Below, in pieces: positions 55,554 through 64,000 of a DNA stretch of 64,000 nucleotides; the first letter of the stretch is position 1, and the number at the start of each line of letters is the position of its first letter. Made by a program: the position numbers and the translations under genes. A model generated the notes under the pieces. The model ran no database searches and had not been told where the DNA came from. It worked only from the letters and a program-made list of their open reading frames with translations. The DNA is from Clostridiales bacterium. Its GTDB lineage: Bacteria; Bacillota; Clostridia; Oscillospirales; CAG-272. The stretch lies in assembly GCA_003150035.1 (NCBI GenBank), contig QALR01000007.1, positions 62,001 to 126,000 of the forward strand, written 5' to 3'.

Positions 55554-58500
55554 ATGAATCTTCTTCTTGACTGTATTCGGAAAAATCGGGAATACGGAGA
55601 GATTATCAAGGCGTTTCGCGCGCAGAAACGTGCTGCGAGACGGTATCCGTCGCTTGTGACGGGACTTTGCGAGGGGGCGCTTGACGCATTCCTCGCCGCT
55701 TGTGTTTATGACGAAGAAGGGGGCCGTCCTGCGCTTGTCATGGCACCGGATGAGAAAGGCGCCGCGCGTCTTTTTTCTGCGCTGTCCTCGTTTGGGCTTC
55801 GTGTCGCTCTTTATCCGGAACGGGATCCTGTGCTTTATCATATTGTTTCCTCCCATGAGCTAGAGCATGAGCGCATCGCTGCTTTGACGGAGCTTGTGGA
55901 AGGGAGGCTTGACGCGGTCATCACGACGCCCACGGCTGCGCTTTCTTATACCATTCCGGAGGAAACACTGAGGGCATCGACGAGAATGCTGTGTGTCGGC
56001 GATACGGTCGGCATGGATGCGCTTGCCGCGTTTCTTTCGCAGGCGGGCTATGTGCGCTCTGACCTTGTGGACGGAAAAGGGCAGTTCAGCATCCGCGGCG
56101 GAATTATCGATGTGTTCCCGCCGCACCTATCTTCTCCTGTGCGCATGGAGCTTTTTGGAGATGAGATCGACCAGATCGGCTATTTTGACGTCATGACACA
56201 GAGAAAGACGGAGAATCTCTCTCAGGTGATGATCACTTGTGCCAGAGAAATCCTGATTTCCGAGGAAAAAAAGAAGAGCCTTGCCTCGCTGATTCGGGCG
56301 GCAGCGGAGAAGGCGGGGTCGCCGGAAGCCGCCTCCTCGCTTATGCACGAATATGAGGCGCTCGTAACCGGCATAGAGATTTCTTTTTCCGACAAATATA
56401 TTTCCTACATTTATCCGGAAAAGACCACGCTGCTCGATTATTTTGGGCCGGACACGCTGACGCTTGCGGTGGAAACGCCGGCGATTCTTGACAGGCTTCG
56501 CGCGGATGAGGCACATATGAGGGAAACCACGGGCGAGCTGCTGAAATCCGGACTTCTTCTTCCTAAGTATTGCACGTTTTCCGCGGAAAGTTCTCATCTG
56601 CTTGCCTTTTTTGAAGGACGAGGGGCACTTCTTGTCAACAATTTTGTCTCTCAATACCCGGGCAAGCTTGCCGGCATGTATTCTTTTTCCGTGCGTCCCA
56701 CTCCTTCCGTTTCCGGGGATTTTTCCTTGCTGAAAGAGGATATTGCGGCTTATCTGCGAGGGAAATACACGGTATTGCTGCTTTGTGAAAACGAAGCCGA
56801 GGCACAGACTATGACGGCTATGCTTTCGGAAAATGACATTCCTTGCGTGTATTCTTCCGCGCCGGAGGCAGATGCGGTTCCGGGCACGGTGACGGTGACC
56901 GTCTTTGACAGCCGTGGCTTTGAGATGCCGGCTGAAAAATTTGTTTGTATCTCTCTTTGCTCCGGCGGAACGAAAACGGAAAAAGCGATTCGCCGCCGCG
57001 CCGCAAAAAATGCCAAAGCGTCCTCCGCCAACAAAGAAAAGATTCTGTCCTATGCCGACCTTGAGGTCGGAGATTATGTCGTCCATGAGGTCCATGGCAT
57101 CGGCATTTATCGCGGGCTGGAAAGCATTAAAAATTATGACGGCGTGCGCCGCGACCATATTAAAATCCAATACTCCGGCACGGACGTGCTGTATGTTCCG
57201 TGCGAGCAGATCGACACCGTTTCCAAATATATCGGAGCCGCCGCGGAAAACGGAACGCTGAAGCTTTCCAGACTCGGCGGGACGGAGTGGAACAAAACCA
57301 AGGCCCGTGTGCGCAGTGAAGTGAGGAGTATGGCAAAAGAGCTGATTGCGCTCTATGCCGAGAGGCTGCGCCGCCCCGGCTTTGCCTTTTCGCCGGACGA
57401 TGATGTGCAAAGGGAATTTGAGTCTACCTTTGAATATGAGGAGACGGACGCGCAGCTTATCGCTGCCGACGACATCAAAAAGGATATGGAGAAGCCGGTC
57501 CCGATGGATCGTCTGCTTTGCGGAGACGTCGGATTCGGCAAGACAGAGGTCGCGCTTCGCGCAGCGTTCAAGGCGGTGCTTGATTCCAAGCAGGTGGCGA
57601 TTCTGGTTCCTACCACCATTCTTGCGATGCAGCATTACGGTACCATTTCCGCACGGATGCGCGGTTTTCCGGTTAAGGTGGCCTATCTTTCACGCTTTAA
57701 ATCGGCCGGAGAGCAGGATGCGACGCTGCGCGCCCTGCGCCGCGGCGATGTCGATATCATTGTCGGAACGCACCGCCTGCTTTCCTCTGATGTGGCATTC
57801 CATGACCTTGGGCTTGTCATTATCGACGAGGAGCAGCGCTTCGGCGTCGCTCATAAGGAAAAGCTTAAGCAAATTTCCAAAAATGTGGATGTGCTGACGC
57901 TGACGGCGACACCGATCCCGCGCACGCTCAATATGGCGATGACCTCCATTCGGGATATGTCCGTGCTTGACGAGGCGCCAGGGGACCGTCTTCCGGTACA
58001 GACCTATGTATTGGAGCACGACGACATTGTGATTTTTGAGGCGATAAGACGCGAGCTTCACCGAGGCGGGCAGGTTTTTTATCTGTATAACCGAGTGGAA
58101 ACGATTCGTGAGAAGGCGGCGAAGATTGCGAGTCGGTTTCCGGAGGCGGTTGTCCGTTTTGCGCACGGACAGATGGAAAAGGATGAACTTGCCGATATCT
58201 GGCAGGCACTCGTGGATGGAGAGATCGATATCCTTGTCTGTACGACCATTATTGAAACGGGCGTCGATGTTCCGAATGCCAATACCTTGATTATTGAAAA
58301 CGCCGACCGAATGGGACTTTCCCAACTTCATCAGATCCGCGGGCGTGTCGGGCGATCCGCCAGACGCGCATATGCGTATTTTACCTATCCCGCAGGAAAA
58401 GTGCTCACCGACGTATCGGCTAAGCGCCTTCAAGCCATCCGGGATTTTACGGAGTTCGGCTCCGGCTTCAAAATCGCGCTGCGTGACTTGGAAATCCGCG

Positions 58501-59069
58501 GCGCCGGAGATGTGCTCGGCGCAAGACAGCACGGCCATATGGAAAGCGTCGGCTATGATATGTATCTGAAGATCCTGAATGAAGCGGTCTTAGAGGAGAA
58601 GGGGATGAAGCCAAAGGAGAAAATCGAATGTGTTATCAACATCGGCAGAGACTGCTATATACCGGAAAGCTATATCCCATCGGCAGCGCAGCGAATCGAT
58701 ATTTACAAGAAAATCGCGTCGATTGAAAACGAAAAGGATGTGGACGATATTGCGGATGAGCTGCTTGACCGGTACGGGGACTTGCCTGCATCGGTGGAAA
58801 CGCTTCTTTCCATTTCTCTTGTGCGGGAGATGGCGTGCGAATGCGGCTTTCTTCAAATTGACGAAAAGCAAAATGACGTTGTGGTTTATCCGAAAGAGCT
58901 GGATGTGCTTGCCTGGTCTGAGCTCGGGGGGATATATCCCGGGCGGATTATCATAAAGCCGACGGACAGGCCGCATGTTTTGTGTAGGGGACGCCGCGGG
59001 GAGCCTATTTTTACCTTTCTTGACGGTTTGTTAAAAAATTATATACAAATAAAATCAAAAAAAGTGTAG
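55554..59069 (+). CDS. mfd: Transcription-repair coupling factor (Mfd)
   Basis: 1171-residue ATP-dependent translocase that removes stalled RNA polymerase and recruits UvrA. N-terminal UvrB-like module (from about residue 20), RNA-polymerase interaction domain (LEVGDYVVHEVHGIGIYRGL), helicase with Walker A GDVGFGKT at 657-664, IIDEEQRFG, TATPIPRTLNMAM and QIRGRVGRS, and the C-terminal TRCF/UvrA-interaction domain. ATG 55554 follows AGGAAAGGGA. No disruption. pth-mfd-foldase is the conserved clostridial order. Confidence 0.96.
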   Translation: MNLLLDCIRKNREYGEIIKAFRAQKRAARRYPSLVTGLCEGALDAFLAACVYDEEGGRPALVMAPDEKGAARLFSALSSFGLRVALYPERDPVLYHIVSSHELEHERIAALTELVEGRLDAVITTPTAALSYTIPEETLRASTRMLCVGDTVGMDALAAFLSQAGYVRSDLVDGKGQFSIRGGIIDVFPPHLSSPVRMELFGDEIDQIGYFDVMTQRKTENLSQVMITCAREILISEEKKKSLASLIRAAAEKAGSPEAASSLMHEYEALVTGIEISFSDKYISYIYPEKTTLLDYFGPDTLTLAVETPAILDRLRADEAHMRETTGELLKSGLLLPKYCTFSAESSHLLAFFEGRGALLVNNFVSQYPGKLAGMYSFSVRPTPSVSGDFSLLKEDIAAYLRGKYTVLLLCENEAEAQTMTAMLSENDIPCVYSSAPEADAVPGTVTVTVFDSRGFEMPAEKFVCISLCSGGTKTEKAIRRRAAKNAKASSANKEKILSYADLEVGDYVVHEVHGIGIYRGLESIKNYDGVRRDHIKIQYSGTDVLYVPCEQIDTVSKYIGAAAENGTLKLSRLGGTEWNKTKARVRSEVRSMAKELIALYAERLRRPGFAFSPDDDVQREFESTFEYEETDAQLIAADDIKKDMEKPVPMDRLLCGDVGFGKTEVALRAAFKAVLDSKQVAILVPTTILAMQHYGTISARMRGFPVKVAYLSRFKSAGEQDATLRALRRGDVDIIVGTHRLLSSDVAFHDLGLVIIDEEQRFGVAHKEKLKQISKNVDVLTLTATPIPRTLNMAMTSIRDMSVLDEAPGDRLPVQTYVLEHDDIVIFEAIRRELHRGGQVFYLYNRVETIREKAAKIASRFPEAVVRFAHGQMEKDELADIWQALVDGEIDILVCTTIIETGVDVPNANTLIIENADRMGLSQLHQIRGRVGRSARRAYAYFTYPAGKVLTDVSAKRLQAIRDFTEFGSGFKIALRDLEIRGAGDVLGARQHGHMESVGYDMYLKILNEAVLEEKGMKPKEKIECVINIGRDCYIPESYIPSAAQRIDIYKKIASIENEKDVDDIADELLDRYGDLPASVETLLSISLVREMACECGFLQIDEKQNDVVVYPKELDVLAWSELGGIYPGRIIIKPTDRPHVLCRGRRGEPIFTFLDGLLKNYIQIKSKKV

Positions 59070-59089
59070 ATTTTTTTTCGTTTGCCATG

Positions 59090-59095
59090 TATAAT
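59090..59095 (+). promoter_or_regulatory. -10 element upstream of the foldase lipoprotein gene
   Basis: TATAAT after a T-run; the -35 (TAGATT) is poor. Confidence 0.4.
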
Positions 59096-59160
59096 ATTGA
59101 AATGAAAATCGCCTGTCCGGTTGGTTTTTCGCATGACAAACATTTTAAGGAGATTGAAAA

Positions 59161-60363
59161 ATGAAAAAACGAAGTTTGATTCTGAAGCTTTTGGCCGCTG
59201 CGCTTGTCGCATGTATTTTCGTTTCGATGCTTGCCGGCTGCGGATCGGCACGGACGCTGATGTCTTTGACGATAGACGGAAAGACCTATACGATTGATAC
59301 CGATGAGTTCGATCTGCTGATGAAAATCAAAAAGCTCGACATCTGCTGCGCAAGCCTGGTGACGAGAAACACTGATGCCTCTTTCTGGGGCACCGAAACA
59401 GAGGATGGCGAGACATACGAGACATTTTATAAGAACCTGATTTTGGATCAGACGAAAGCCGTTCTGGTGGAAAAGTATCTTTTTGATATTTATGGACTTA
59501 CTATTTCTGAGGATACGATTGACGGATATAAGTCCAATATCAATACGCAGAATGAGCTTTATGGCGGAAGAGGCGCATATAAGCAGTATTTCGGCTATAC
59601 GGCGGCAGATTATTATAACATTTATATGATGATGGTGTCCCGCTCCGAGGCGGTTTCTGATTTCCTTTGTGGGGAGGACGGGGAATATGCCGTGACAGAT
59701 GAGGATTTGGAAACCTATTACACCGAAAATTATGTCGGCTATCAGTTTATCATGTTGGATATGGAAAATAAAGTGGTGCGTGACGAGGACGGCAATCGCG
59801 TCATTGCGACGGAGGAGGATGACGAAGGCAACGAAGTGGAGACCGAGGCGTATGAAACGGAAGAGCTCACCACAGAAGAAAAGGAAGAGAAGCAGACGCT
59901 CGGTCAGCTTATCCTGGATGAACTGGCAGACGGGGCAAGCTTTGAAGATATGATAGCAGAGTATTCCGACGCCTATTATTCCGTGGAATTTCCGGAGGGA
60001 ATGTTCGTTCTGAAGGATGGCACCTTTATCAACAGCACCGTGACCGCTGAAATCGAGGACCTTGAAATCGGCGAATATACAGACGAGGTCATCAGTGTCA
60101 ACAGCGACAGATATCAGTATATCATCAAGAGAGTGGAACTCAAGCCGAACGTATACGAGGATGAGAAATACCTTGAGCTGTTCGAGGACTATGAAGATAC
60201 GGTAATGCTCGATAAATACGAAAATTATATTGAGACTTTCTTTGACCAGATCACAGTAGATACGGCCATCGCGGCGGAATACACGATGCAGGATACGTTC
60301 CTTTCCACCTATGCGGACCTGTATTATCAGCAGTATTGGGCAAGCCTTTACAGCGGTTCCTAA
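59161..60363 (+). CDS. SurA/PrsA-like foldase lipoprotein
   Basis: 400-residue lipoprotein with lipobox LAGC (Cys27), an N-terminal SurA-like helical chaperone part (about 45-190) and a C-terminal parvulin-like domain with a degenerate core. A long acidic insertion (TEEDDEGNEVETEAYETEEL) sits in the middle. Such proteins help fold exported proteins; parvulin activity here is uncertain because the key residues are not obvious. Strong RBS (AAGGAGA). It follows mfd in the conserved clostridial arrangement. Confidence 0.8.
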   Translation: MKKRSLILKLLAAALVACIFVSMLAGCGSARTLMSLTIDGKTYTIDTDEFDLLMKIKKLDICCASLVTRNTDASFWGTETEDGETYETFYKNLILDQTKAVLVEKYLFDIYGLTISEDTIDGYKSNINTQNELYGGRGAYKQYFGYTAADYYNIYMMMVSRSEAVSDFLCGEDGEYAVTDEDLETYYTENYVGYQFIMLDMENKVVRDEDGNRVIATEEDDEGNEVETEAYETEELTTEEKEEKQTLGQLILDELADGASFEDMIAEYSDAYYSVEFPEGMFVLKDGTFINSTVTAEIEDLEIGEYTDEVISVNSDRYQYIIKRVELKPNVYEDEKYLELFEDYEDTVMLDKYENYIETFFDQITVDTAIAAEYTMQDTFLSTYADLYYQQYWASLYSGS

Positions 60364-60375
60364 ACGGTTGCTTTT

Positions 60376-61257
60376 GTGTTTGGCTTTGTAAAACCCTTTA
60401 TTCCGAACCTGCGGGTCAAGGAATATGAATACTATAAAAGCGTTTATTGCGGACTCTGTCGTTCCATGAAAAAGCATACGGGAGAGATTTCCCGCGCGAC
60501 GCTCAGTTATGACATGACTTTTTTTGCGTTGGTGAGGCTTGCGCTTTCGGGTGAGGATGTTCTCATCAAGCGGAAACGCTGTGCTGCCCATCCGATGCGT
60601 ACCCGCCCCGTGATGTGTGATAACCCGTCGTTAGAATATACAGCGTATGTGAGCGCACTCCTCGTCTATTATAAGATTCGGGACACTATGGCGGATGAAA
60701 GAGGATTCAAGCGGCTTTCGGCCATGACGCTCTCCCCTTATGCGGGCGGCATGAAGCGCAAGGCACGGCGTGCCTATCAGGAAATCGAAGAGATTATCCG
60801 TGCGGCCATGGAGGAAATTGCCGCATTGGAAAAGGATCGGTGTCCGGTCCCTGATATGCCGGCGGACAGCTTCGGCAGAATGTTAGGCGCTTTGCTTTCC
60901 CACGGGCTTGAAAAAAGAGAGGCCGCCATCGCAGAGGAAATTGGGCTTCATACGGGAAGATGGGTTTATCTTGTCGATGCCGTCTGCGACTGCTCCGATG
61001 ACCGCAGAACCGGCGCCTATAATCCGTTTCTGTTGGCATTTCCGGACGAGGCGCAAATGACGGAGTTCAAAAAAAATATGATGCGCGGCGTTTTGTCCAT
61101 GGAGGCGGAAGCGACCGCCCGGGCGGTTGCTCTTATCGACTTTGGCGATCGCTTGTTGCTGCGCAGATGTATAGAAAATATTATTGACGACGGCATGGAA
61201 AGCGCGCTTTCCATGGCGCTCGGAAAGGAGGAAATAAGTGGCGAAGGATCCCTATAA
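60376..61257 (+). CDS. DUF5685 family protein
   Basis: 293-residue protein matching DUF5685: FGFVKPFIPNLRVKEYEYYKSVYCGLCRSM at the N-terminus, a helical core (LEYTAYVSALLVYYKIRDTMADE) and VDAVCDCSDDRRTGAYNPFLLAF at the end. Family function unknown; the conserved Cys pair CGLC and CDC suggest metal or thiol chemistry. GTG start 60376. Its end overlaps the DnaJ-domain gene by 20 bp, so the two are coupled; this pairing recurs in Clostridia. Confidence 0.85.
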   Translation: MFGFVKPFIPNLRVKEYEYYKSVYCGLCRSMKKHTGEISRATLSYDMTFFALVRLALSGEDVLIKRKRCAAHPMRTRPVMCDNPSLEYTAYVSALLVYYKIRDTMADERGFKRLSAMTLSPYAGGMKRKARRAYQEIEEIIRAAMEEIAALEKDRCPVPDMPADSFGRMLGALLSHGLEKREAAIAEEIGLHTGRWVYLVDAVCDCSDDRRTGAYNPFLLAFPDEAQMTEFKKNMMRGVLSMEAEATARAVALIDFGDRLLLRRCIENIIDDGMESALSMALGKEEISGEGSL

Positions 61258-61840
61258 AGTGCTTGGCATTGACCGAAATGCAAGCGATGAGGAAGTCAAA
61301 AAGGCTTATCGTGAGCTTGCGAGAAAATATCATCCTGACAATTATGCCAATACGCCTCTTTCCGAGCTTGCCGACGAGAAAATGAAAGAAATCAACGAGG
61401 CATATGAAGCGATTCAGAAGATGCGAAAGACTTCGTCCTCTAGCGATGGCTCTTATTATGGAGGCTCTGAGAGCGGAGGTTCAGGCTATGGGGGCTTTTC
61501 CAGCATTCGCAGTTATATTGCCCAGCAGAATTATTACGAAGCGGATATTCAGCTCAACTCTGTCCCGGCAGGAGAACGAAATGCTGAGTGGTATTACCTG
61601 AAAGGCTGTGTCTTTGCCGGACGGGGATGGTATTTTGAGGCCGCGAAGTATTTTGACAACGCGTGCCGGATGGATCCCTCGAACGATGAGTATCGTGTGG
61701 CGGCGGATAATATCCGGAATCACACGTCGACAACACGACGCGCACGCAATGACGACGCCGTCTGCAATCTTTGCGGCGGACTTCTTTGCGCCGACTGCTG
61801 CTGTGAATGCTGCGGTGGCGATCTTATATCTTGCTGTTAA
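61238..61840 (+). CDS. DnaJ-domain protein with a Cys-rich C-terminal tail
   Basis: 200-residue J-domain protein. Residues 1-65 form the J-domain with the HPD motif in ARKYHPDNY, which stimulates Hsp70. A Gly/Ser linker follows (SDGSYYGGSESGGSGYGG), then a helical tetratricopeptide-like part and a Cys-rich end (CNLCGGLLCADCCCECCGGD) that could bind zinc or an iron-sulfur cluster. It is not a full DnaJ. Start GTG with GGAGG upstream, overlapping DUF5685. Probably a specialised chaperone partner. Confidence 0.85.
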   Translation: MAKDPYKVLGIDRNASDEEVKKAYRELARKYHPDNYANTPLSELADEKMKEINEAYEAIQKMRKTSSSSDGSYYGGSESGGSGYGGFSSIRSYIAQQNYYEADIQLNSVPAGERNAEWYYLKGCVFAGRGWYFEAAKYFDNACRMDPSNDEYRVAADNIRNHTSTTRRARNDDAVCNLCGGLLCADCCCECCGGDLISCC

Positions 61841-61845
61841 TCACG

Positions 61846-62379
61846 ATGAAAAAAACGACGAGAATCACTCTTTGCGCCTTGCTTGCGGCGCTCGGCGTTG
61901 TCATTCTGTATCTTGGCGCGCTTGTCAATGTGCTGGACATCTCTGTTTCCATTCTTGCTTCTTTCTTGATTCTGTTTTGCGTGGCGGAGATTGGATATTC
62001 GTGGGCGGCGGCAGTGTGGCTGCTCACTGCCATCTTATCGCTTCTGCTGCTCCCGAATAAGGCGCCGGCGCTCCTTTATACGGCGCTTTTCGGGTATATG
62101 CCGGTGACCAAGTTTCTGTTTGAACGGCTCGGAAAATGGGTGTCATGGATACCCAAGCTCGTTCTTTTTAATGCGGCGGCGGTCACGGTCGGGTATTTCG
62201 GATGGGAGCTGCTTGGCTTCACGACAGAAAACCGGTTCGGGCTTTCTGCTGGATGGATGATGGCAGCTTATCTGATTTTGGCAAACGTCGTGGTTATTGT
62301 CTGTGACGTTCTCTATACGCGCCTTGTTTTGATTTATTTGAAAAAATACCGGAATAAAATCCGGAAATATCTGAAATAA
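61846..62379 (+). CDS. Membrane protein, five or six helices
   Basis: 177-residue integral membrane protein, not recognised. Hydrophobic segments at about 5-26, 30-50, 55-75, 100-120 and 135-165, with a basic C-terminus (LKKYRNKIRKYLK). Shape is similar to small ECF-type or prenylated-quinone-like membrane proteins, but nothing specific was seen. ATG 61846 is weakly supported by RBS; it starts 6 bp after the DnaJ-domain gene, so coupling is likely. Confidence 0.7.
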   Translation: MKKTTRITLCALLAALGVVILYLGALVNVLDISVSILASFLILFCVAEIGYSWAAAVWLLTAILSLLLLPNKAPALLYTALFGYMPVTKFLFERLGKWVSWIPKLVLFNAAAVTVGYFGWELLGFTTENRFGLSAGWMMAAYLILANVVVIVCDVLYTRLVLIYLKKYRNKIRKYLK

Positions 62380-62380
62380 A

Positions 62381-62424
62381 ATCACTCTTCCCGTCATAAA
62401 ATGAAGCGGGAGAGTGATTTTTTT
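62381..62424 (+). terminator. Terminator-like hairpin containing the RBS of the next gene
   Basis: ATCACTCTTCCCG (62381-62393) and CGGGAGAGTGAT (62407-62418), one bulge, followed by T7 and immediately by ATG 62425. GGGAGAG inside the right arm is the only RBS for the next gene. Confidence 0.75.
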
Positions 62425-62871
62425 ATGAAATTTCGTGTTTTGCTCCTTATTTTAACAGCGGTATTTTTGGTTTCCTGTGCATCACCTCTGTCAGAAGATA
62501 GGGGAGATGCGGAGCAGGTACTGCGGAAAATACTGTCCCGTTTCGAGCTTCCTTGCGGCGTTGTGTACAGTGATGCTGAGAATGCTGAATATCCGCTTAC
62601 CGATTCACTGATTGAGCGTATGTTTTCTGACGGCCATGGCGTGCCGGCATTTGAATATGTCACCTCCTGCGCCGTTTACTTTTCCCGCCATTTTACTGAG
62701 CATGAAATCGTTGTCATAAAAATTTGTGATCGATCACACAGGGAAGAGGTGATGAATCTTTGCCGACGGCGCGCGGAGAAAAAAGAAGACGCCGTCGTGT
62801 ATGCCGACGGCGTATATGTGTATTTGATTTGTACAGATCAGAATCATGAAATTTTGAAAGCAATCAAATAA
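62425..62871 (+). CDS. DUF4358-like lipoprotein
   Basis: 148-residue lipoprotein: signal MKFRVLLLILTAVFLVSC with lipobox LVSC (Cys18), then a DUF4358-type domain (FEYVTSCAVYFSRHFTEHEIVVIKICDRSHREEVMNLCRRR). The family is common in Clostridia and has no known role. The start follows directly on a terminator-like hairpin, and the RBS is inside the hairpin's right arm, implying low or controlled translation. Confidence 0.7.
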   Translation: MKFRVLLLILTAVFLVSCASPLSEDRGDAEQVLRKILSRFELPCGVVYSDAENAEYPLTDSLIERMFSDGHGVPAFEYVTSCAVYFSRHFTEHEIVVIKICDRSHREEVMNLCRRRAEKKEDAVVYADGVYVYLICTDQNHEILKAIK

Positions 62872-64000
62872 CGGGCGCCACGCCGCAAAAACGTTTTCGG
62901 AAATACGCGATGGCATCCGCGCTTCCACAAAGGCAAAGCGGTGCCGGAAGAAACGGCGTGGCCTCCAGAACGGTATCTGCCGTCTCGCGCGAATTCAGGC
63001 GTATATAGAGAAAGCCGAGCTTCTCCGCCATTTCGTCGGCGTCATCGAGAAAGTCCTCGCTCGGATCAAGCGGGGACGGCAGAGAAGTCTGTGGAATATA
63101 CACAACTTGCCGTGCGGTCGCCGCCATGGCCCCCACATCCGGAAGGGCGAGGCCTGTCGGAAATGTATCCGGGTCCCACCGGTCGAGAATTTCCCTCAGC
63201 GCTCCGATATGGCGCTCATCCGTTCCGCAGCATCCGCCGAGAATGCCAACGCCGGACAAGAGCATCCGCGCACATGCGTCGGCAAAGGCATCGGGACCTT
63301 TCGTGCCGGAGGATTCTGTGCCGGCATTCGGCTTGGCAATGAGCGGGATTCCAAGCGCAAGAGAGAGCGGGAGCAGGGGCGTGATATATCGTGCCATTTC
63401 TTCCGGTCCCGTCGAACAGTTGAGTCCGAAAGCAGAAATTCCAAGTTCTGAGAGCGTGACAAGACAAGCTTCCGGCGTGTCACCGGACATGGTTTTGCCG
63501 CTGTCCGTTACCGTCATGGTGACAAATACGGGTTTTTTTGAAACCTCCCGAATCCCGAGCACAGCGGCGCGCACGCAGGCAAGGTCCATGTTGGTTTCGA
63601 GAAAAAAGAAATCAACGGTTGGGGAAAGTGCTGAGGCCTGCTCCGCATAAACCGAGACAAGCTCATCAAAATCCGTATTCCCGGAAGGATAAAGAAAATC
63701 TCCTGTTGGAGACAGATCCCCGCCGACCAGCCCATGCTTTCCAGCAGCCCTCCGGGACAGAGCGGCGAGCGCGGCATTCATCGGAATGGTTTCATTCGCT
63801 AGCGAATATCGGGAAAGAACCGTCCGGTTGGCGCCGAAGGTGGGGGCGAGCACTGCGTCCGAGCCTGCGGCGATATAGCGGCGTTGGAGATCGATCAGCG
63901 TTTCCGGATGCTCAAGAATCCACTTTTCGGGGCAAACACCGGTTGGCATGCCGGCTTTTATCATCTCGGTACCGGTTGCTCCGTCGAGCAGAAACGGAAG
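62864..64000 (-). CDS. Homocysteine S-methyltransferase domain protein, 5' end outside the window
   Basis: Partial at its N-terminus: the frame runs past 63964 to the window end (LPFLLDGATGTE precedes the first Met), so the real start is beyond 64000. The domain binds homocysteine through a zinc site (GLNCSTGP and GGCCGT Cys ligands) and resembles the first domain of methionine synthase MetH or betaine-homocysteine methyltransferases. It lacks a methylcobalamin domain in this portion. The C-terminal 100 residues (ATARQVVYIPQ onwards) are an extension not typical of the core domain. It may work with a separate corrinoid protein. Confidence 0.85.
   Translation of the reverse strand, partial: LPFLLDGATGTEMIKAGMPTGVCPEKWILEHPETLIDLQRRYIAAGSDAVLAPTFGANRTVLSRYSLANETIPMNAALAALSRRAAGKHGLVGGDLSPTGDFLYPSGNTDFDELVSVYAEQASALSPTVDFFFLETNMDLACVRAAVLGIREVSKKPVFVTMTVTDSGKTMSGDTPEACLVTLSELGISAFGLNCSTGPEEMARYITPLLPLSLALGIPLIAKPNAGTESSGTKGPDAFADACARMLLSGVGILGGCCGTDERHIGALREILDRWDPDTFPTGLALPDVGAMAATARQVVYIPQTSLPSPLDPSEDFLDDADEMAEKLGFLYIRLNSRETADTVLEATPFLPAPLCLCGSADAIAYFRKRFCGVAPVI

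Noticed and set aside
56127..57635. 502-residue open frame on the minus strand
   Set aside because: It is the antisense of mfd, contains no protein motif, and is a composition artefact of a GC-rich gene.
59011..60591. 526-residue open frame on the minus strand
   Set aside because: Antisense of the foldase lipoprotein and DUF5685 genes; no motif and no RBS.
1..64000. CRISPR arrays, insertion sequences and rRNA genes
   Set aside because: No regularly spaced repeats, no transposase gene with terminal repeats and no rRNA signature was seen.

Overview
The window looks like a contig from an anaerobic, probably spore-forming member of the Clostridia (Bacillota). The evidence is strong GGAGG ribosome binding sites and TTGACA/TATAAT promoters, a YlmC/YmxH-type sporulation protein, an electron-bifurcating NfnAB pair, pyruvate phosphate dikinase, class II aldolase, AddA instead of RecB, and many lipobox lipoproteins. 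Base composition cannot place it further.

Positions 1 to about 16.9 kb are accessory DNA. First comes a type I restriction-modification operon: hsdM (cut by the window edge), an unrecognised four-helix membrane protein, hsdS, a DUF2971 protein and hsdR. Next is a tightly overlapping small-protein cassette ending in a CAP-domain lipoprotein. After about 1.1 kb of structured, apparently non-coding DNA comes a mobilizable element of roughly 7.5 kb: excisionase-like HTH protein, replication-initiator-like HTH protein, MobC-like protein, MobP-type relaxase, two tandem tyrosine recombinases and three small cargo proteins. A tRNA-Pro(UGG) gene and a broken 5' half of a second tRNA-Pro lie on its right. 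The leader of the element carries a promoter, a long terminator hairpin, an 8-codon reading frame and competing hairpins, which suggests attenuation control. A promoter/RBS segment is duplicated in front of the first recombinase and in front of the small-protein cassette, tying the two together.

From 17.4 kb on the content is chromosomal: cyclophilin lipoprotein, M6-like metalloprotease, heterodimeric ABC exporter, QueG-like iron-sulfur protein, ylmC-like gene, rpsB-tsf, DUF4349 protein, a lipid kinase-valS operon, a hydroxyacid dehydrogenase-DegV pair, a ketopantoate reductase-like gene, an XRE-HTH/ADP-ribosylglycohydrolase fusion followed by an orphan solute-binding lipoprotein, rpsO-pnp, aldolase, a RamA-like corrinoid-activator gene, addA, nfnAB, ppdK, pth-mfd-foldase lipoprotein, a DUF5685-DnaJ pair, and at the right edge a homocysteine methyltransferase domain protein cut by the window.

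The parts most worth a second look are the mobile-element leader and its upstream structured DNA (9.0 to 10.1 kb), the shared promoter segment, the membrane protein inside the restriction operon, the recombinase pair with a duplicated arm-binding domain, and the HTH/ADP-ribosylglycohydrolase fusion. All calls come from reading the sequence; no database search was run.
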